Part shown: positions 44,935-46,875 of the stretch, piece after piece
Position numbering within the stretch: position 1 is the stretch's first letter
Layout of the letters: each line of letters opens with the position of its first letter
Source of the DNA: Bacillus sp. (in: firmicutes)
GTDB taxonomy: Bacteria > Bacillota > Bacilli > Bacillales > Salisediminibacteriaceae
NCBI GenBank assembly: GCA_003560495.1
Contig: PWLM01000152.1
Coordinates: 1-46,875 of the forward strand
Direction: 5' to 3'
Length of the DNA stretch: 46,875 bases
Translations under genes and position numbers: made by a program
Notes under the pieces: model-generated
Told to the model about the DNA's origin: nothing
What the model saw: the letters and a program-made list of their open reading frames with translations, nothing else
Database searches by the model: none

Positions 44935-44951
44935 TGTCAGAAAATTTCCCT
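44935..44951 (+). promoter_or_regulatory. Degenerate upstream GlnR/TnrA half-site
   Basis: TGTCAGAAAATTT at 44935-44947 matches the left half of TGTNANAWWWTMTNACA, but the right half is lost. It begins exactly 16 bases before the complete box. Confidence 0.4.
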
Positions 44952-44967
44952 GTCAGAAAACCTGACA
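44951..44967 (+). promoter_or_regulatory. GlnR/TnrA operator of glnA
   Basis: TGTCAGAAAACCTGACA matches the 17-base GlnR/TnrA consensus TGTNANAWWWTMTNACA at all but one position. It lies 134 to 118 bases before the glnA ATG. A possible -10, TATTAT (44997-45002), puts the box about 50 bases before the start point. Nitrogen-dependent control of glnA is expected from family knowledge. Confidence 0.75.
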
Positions 44968-45085
44968 AAAGTATGCATAACTTTTAAAAATGAGGGTATT
45001 ATACAACTATCGCAGCGGATGATTCGTGTACAGTAATTAATAAACGGAGCTGCTGTTCAGATTATTGAAGGAGGAGAATGATTGC

Positions 45086-46429
45086 ATGAGTAAAACGACT
45101 AGAAAAGACATCCTTAAAATGGCAGAAGAGGAAAATGTAAAATTTATCCGTCTGCAGTTCACTGACCTGCTTGGTATTATTAAAAACGTGGAAATTCCGG
45201 TGGATCAGCTGGAAAAAGCACTGGATAACCTGATGATGTTCGACGGATCTTCCATCGAAGGTTTTGTACGTATCGAAGAATCTGACATGTACCTTCACCC
45301 GGATCTTGAAACATGGGTAGTCTTCCCATGGACACCGGAAAAAGGGAAAGTAGCCCGTCTTATCTGTGATATTCATAACCCTGATAAAGACAGAACTCCA
45401 TTTGAAGGAGATCCTCGGGGTGTTCTTAAAAAAGTACTTAAGGAAGCTGAAGAGCTTGGGTTCTCTGATTTTAATATTGGACCGGAACCGGAATTCTTCC
45501 TTTTCAAAAATGACGAAAATGGAGAACCTACACTTGAACTGAACGATAAGGGTGGATATTTCGACTTGGCACCTACAGACCTCGGCGAAAACTGCCGTCG
45601 TGATATCGTGCTTGAGCTGGAAGACATGGGCTTTGAAATTGAAGCTTCCCACCACGAAGTGGCACCGGGACAGCACGAAATTGATTTTAAATACGCTGAT
45701 GCCGTAACAACATGCGATAATATTCAGACGTTCAAGCTGGTTGTTAAAACTATTGCACGTAAACACGGTCTGCACGCTACATTTATGCCAAAGCCGCTCT
45801 TCGGTGTGAACGGAAACGGAATGCACGCCAACATGTCCCTTTTCCGCAGCCCGAAAGACAATGCATTTTACGATGAAAAAGCAGAAAACGGTCTGAGCGA
45901 AACAGCAATGCATTTCCTTGCAGGTATCTTAAAGCACGCAGATGCATTTACAGCAATTACTAATCCTACCGTTAATTCATACAAGCGTCTCGTACCTGGT
46001 TACGAAGCGCCGGTATATATTGCATGGTCCATGCGTAACCGTTCGCCGCTTGTACGTATTCCATCCTCACGCGGCCTGAGCACGAGAATTGAAGTGCGAA
46101 GCCCGGATCCTGCAGCAAACCCATATCTTGCTATGGCTGCCCTGCTGGCATCAGGACTTGATGGAGTTCGCAAAAAAATGGCTCCTCCGGAAGAAACAAA
46201 CCGCAACATTTACGCGATGGATGCGAAAGAGCGTGCGGCAGAAGGAATTGATGCGCTTCCGGCTTCACTGAAAGAAGCAATTGAAGCTCTTGCGAAGGAT
46301 GATACAATTACAAACGCTCTCGGTGGTCATGCTGTTGAGCACTTCATCGAATCAAAAGAAATCGAATGGGATATGTTTAATACCCAGGTTCATCCATGGG
46401 AGCGCGAGCAGTATATCCAGACGTATTAA
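45086..46429 (+). CDS. glnA: Glutamine synthetase, type I
   Basis: Makes glutamine from glutamate, ammonia and ATP; a dodecamer. The product has 447 residues, close to B. subtilis GlnA (444) and the GSI-alpha group, which is feedback-inhibited and not adenylylated. The beta-Grasp start (about 15-100), [10 protein letters not shown] (about 51-60), GPEPEFFLF (about 132-140), [13 protein letters not shown] (about 233-245), [17 protein letters not shown] (about 294-310) and RSPLVRIP are present. The ATG at 45086 is chosen because GAAGGAGG at 45067-45074 precedes it; the in-frame TTG at 45065 overlaps this site. In Bacillus the enzyme also signals to GlnR and TnrA. glnR itself is not beside it here. 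Confidence 0.98.
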   Translation: MSKTTRKDILKMAEEENVKFIRLQFTDLLGIIKNVEIPVDQLEKALDNLMMFDGSSIEGFVRIEESDMYLHPDLETWVVFPWTPEKGKVARLICDIHNPDKDRTPFEGDPRGVLKKVLKEAEELGFSDFNIGPEPEFFLFKNDENGEPTLELNDKGGYFDLAPTDLGENCRRDIVLELEDMGFEIEASHHEVAPGQHEIDFKYADAVTTCDNIQTFKLVVKTIARKHGLHATFMPKPLFGVNGNGMHANMSLFRSPKDNAFYDEKAENGLSETAMHFLAGILKHADAFTAITNPTVNSYKRLVPGYEAPVYIAWSMRNRSPLVRIPSSRGLSTRIEVRSPDPAANPYLAMAALLASGLDGVRKKMAPPEETNRNIYAMDAKERAAEGIDALPASLKEAIEALAKDDTITNALGGHAVEHFIESKEIEWDMFNTQVHPWEREQYIQTY

Positions 46430-46484
46430 AAGTAGAATTTAGAGTGGACTGTATTAAAAAAAAGGCCCATTATGATGTGAAATG

Positions 46485-46521
46485 AAAAAGCGGTGCCGGA
46501 TGTTTCCGGTACCGCTTTTTT
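46485..46521 (+). terminator. Intrinsic terminator after glnA
   Basis: GCGGTGCCGGA and TCCGGTACCGC form an 11-bp stem with one G-U pair and a four-base loop, extended by A-T pairs and a run of six T residues. Confidence 0.95.
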
Positions 46522-46539
46522 CCCTGAAATTGAAAGTAT

Positions 46540-46554
46540 TTCGTATAATACGAA
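46540..46554 (+). promoter_or_regulatory. 15-base palindrome after the glnA terminator
   Basis: TTCGTATAATACGAA is a perfect inverted repeat around one central base. It contains TATAAT (46544-46549), without a -35 at the right distance. It could be an operator for an unknown repressor. Confidence 0.3.
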
Positions 46555-46573
46555 GGTTTTTCACTTTACTTTA

Positions 46574-46599
46574 GTTTTTTCACGTTTTTTATCGGGTAT
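46574..46599 (+). promoter_or_regulatory. Candidate SigB (general stress) promoter of the 61-residue gene
   Basis: GTTTTT (46574-46579) and a perfect GGGTAT (46594-46599) are spaced by 14 bases. This fits the Bacillus SigB consensus GTTTAA-N12-14-GGGTAT. No comparable SigA promoter is seen. Confidence 0.5.
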
Positions 46600-46673
46600 A
46601 CGTATTTATAGTACGGCAGATGTCCAGGCCGTCTTTAGTGTAGAAACGACTATTATTCAAAGGAGGAGTACTC

Positions 46674-46859
46674 ATGAAAGTTACTGCTACTTATATTACA
46701 GGAGAAAATTCCAGTGGAAATGTTATCTGGGATCACAATAACAAGAAGAAGATAGATCTGGAAATTCCAGACAGTAAAAAGCAGGATGAGGAATTTGTTG
46801 AGCAGAAGATTGCAGAAAATGTAACTGATCAAAATATTAAATTAGTACACTTTGAATAA
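46674..46859 (+). CDS. Small hypothetical protein, 61 residues
   Basis: I do not recognise this gene. The product has 61 residues, is charged throughout (KKQDEEFVEQK in the middle), has no signal peptide, membrane helix or Cys, and looks like a small soluble protein with beta-strand-like ends (VTATYITG; IKLVHFE). Support as a real gene comes from a strong ribosome-binding site, AAAGGAGGAG (46659-46668), at good spacing, and a candidate SigB promoter 75 bases upstream. A general-stress protein is possible but inferred only from that promoter. It follows the glnA terminator, so it is a separate unit. Confidence 0.7.
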   Translation: MKVTATYITGENSSGNVIWDHNNKKKIDLEIPDSKKQDEEFVEQKIAENVTDQNIKLVHFE

Positions 46860-46875
46860 TCAATTAACCCGGAAA

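Noticed and set aside
46493-46741. An 82-codon open frame downstream of glnA
   Set aside because: It begins inside the glnA terminator, has no ribosome-binding site, and overlaps the better supported 61-residue gene in another frame.
1-46875. Mobile elements, CRISPR arrays, toxin-antitoxin or defence genes
   Set aside because: None were seen: no transposase, integrase, terminal repeats or regularly spaced repeats, and gene order is that of a stable core region.

Overview
The window is a continuous piece of core chromosome from a low- to mid-GC Firmicute of the family Bacillaceae. Every recognised gene is on the + strand. Protein sequences and gene order (infB-ylxP-rbfA-truB-ribF-rpsO-pnp-mlpA-asd-dapG-dapA-rnjB-spoIIIE-ymfCFHIKM-pgsA-cinA-recA-rny-ymdB-spoVS-tdh-kbl-miaB-ricA-mutS-mutL-miaA-hfq-hflX-ynbB-glnA) follow the Bacillus subtilis map closely. 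No tRNA, rRNA, insertion sequence, prophage or CRISPR array was seen.

Layout. 1-5041: end of the infB translation operon (IF2, YlxP, RbfA, TruB, RibF) and rpsO with a structured leader. 5042-8727: PNPase and an M16 protease. 8728-12030: aspartate to dihydrodipicolinate genes (asd, dapG, dapA). 12206-16473: RNase J2 and a SpoIIIE/FtsK translocase. 16552-24494: a GntR regulator, paired M16 proteins, an SDR enzyme, YmfK, a RodZ-like protein, PgsA and CinA. 24499-27401: a DEAD-box helicase, then recA. 27814-33183: RNase Y, YmdB, SpoVS, and Tdh-Kbl for threonine breakdown. 33540-43540: MiaB, RicA, MutS, MutL, an RsmJ-like methyltransferase, MiaA, Hfq, HflX. 43592-46859: YnbB, glutamine synthetase and a 61-residue orphan gene.

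How the genes work together. Four systems dominate. The first is ribosome and tRNA maturation (infB, rbfA, truB, rpsO, miaA, miaB, hflX). The second is RNA turnover (pnp, rnjB, rny, the DEAD-box helicase, ricA, hfq). The third is DNA repair and segregation (recA, mutSL, spoIIIE). The fourth is the aspartate and threonine amino-acid pathways plus nitrogen assimilation.

Departures from the B. subtilis arrangement are the main points of interest. Several genes expected here are absent: ylxY, ymxH, spoVFA/spoVFB, tepA, cotE, pbpX and glnR. Most of these are sporulation genes, so an asporogenous or spore-altered lineage is possible (inference). Two genes are additional: the DEAD-box helicase between cinA and recA, and the methyltransferase between mutL and miaA. 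The very acidic RodZ ectodomain would fit a halophile or alkaliphile, but this is weak evidence. I found no clearly new multi-gene system. The best leads are regulatory: a terminator, recA promoter and LexA box packed together, a GlnR/TnrA box before glnA with no glnR gene, a SigB-like promoter before the orphan gene, and several structured leaders.
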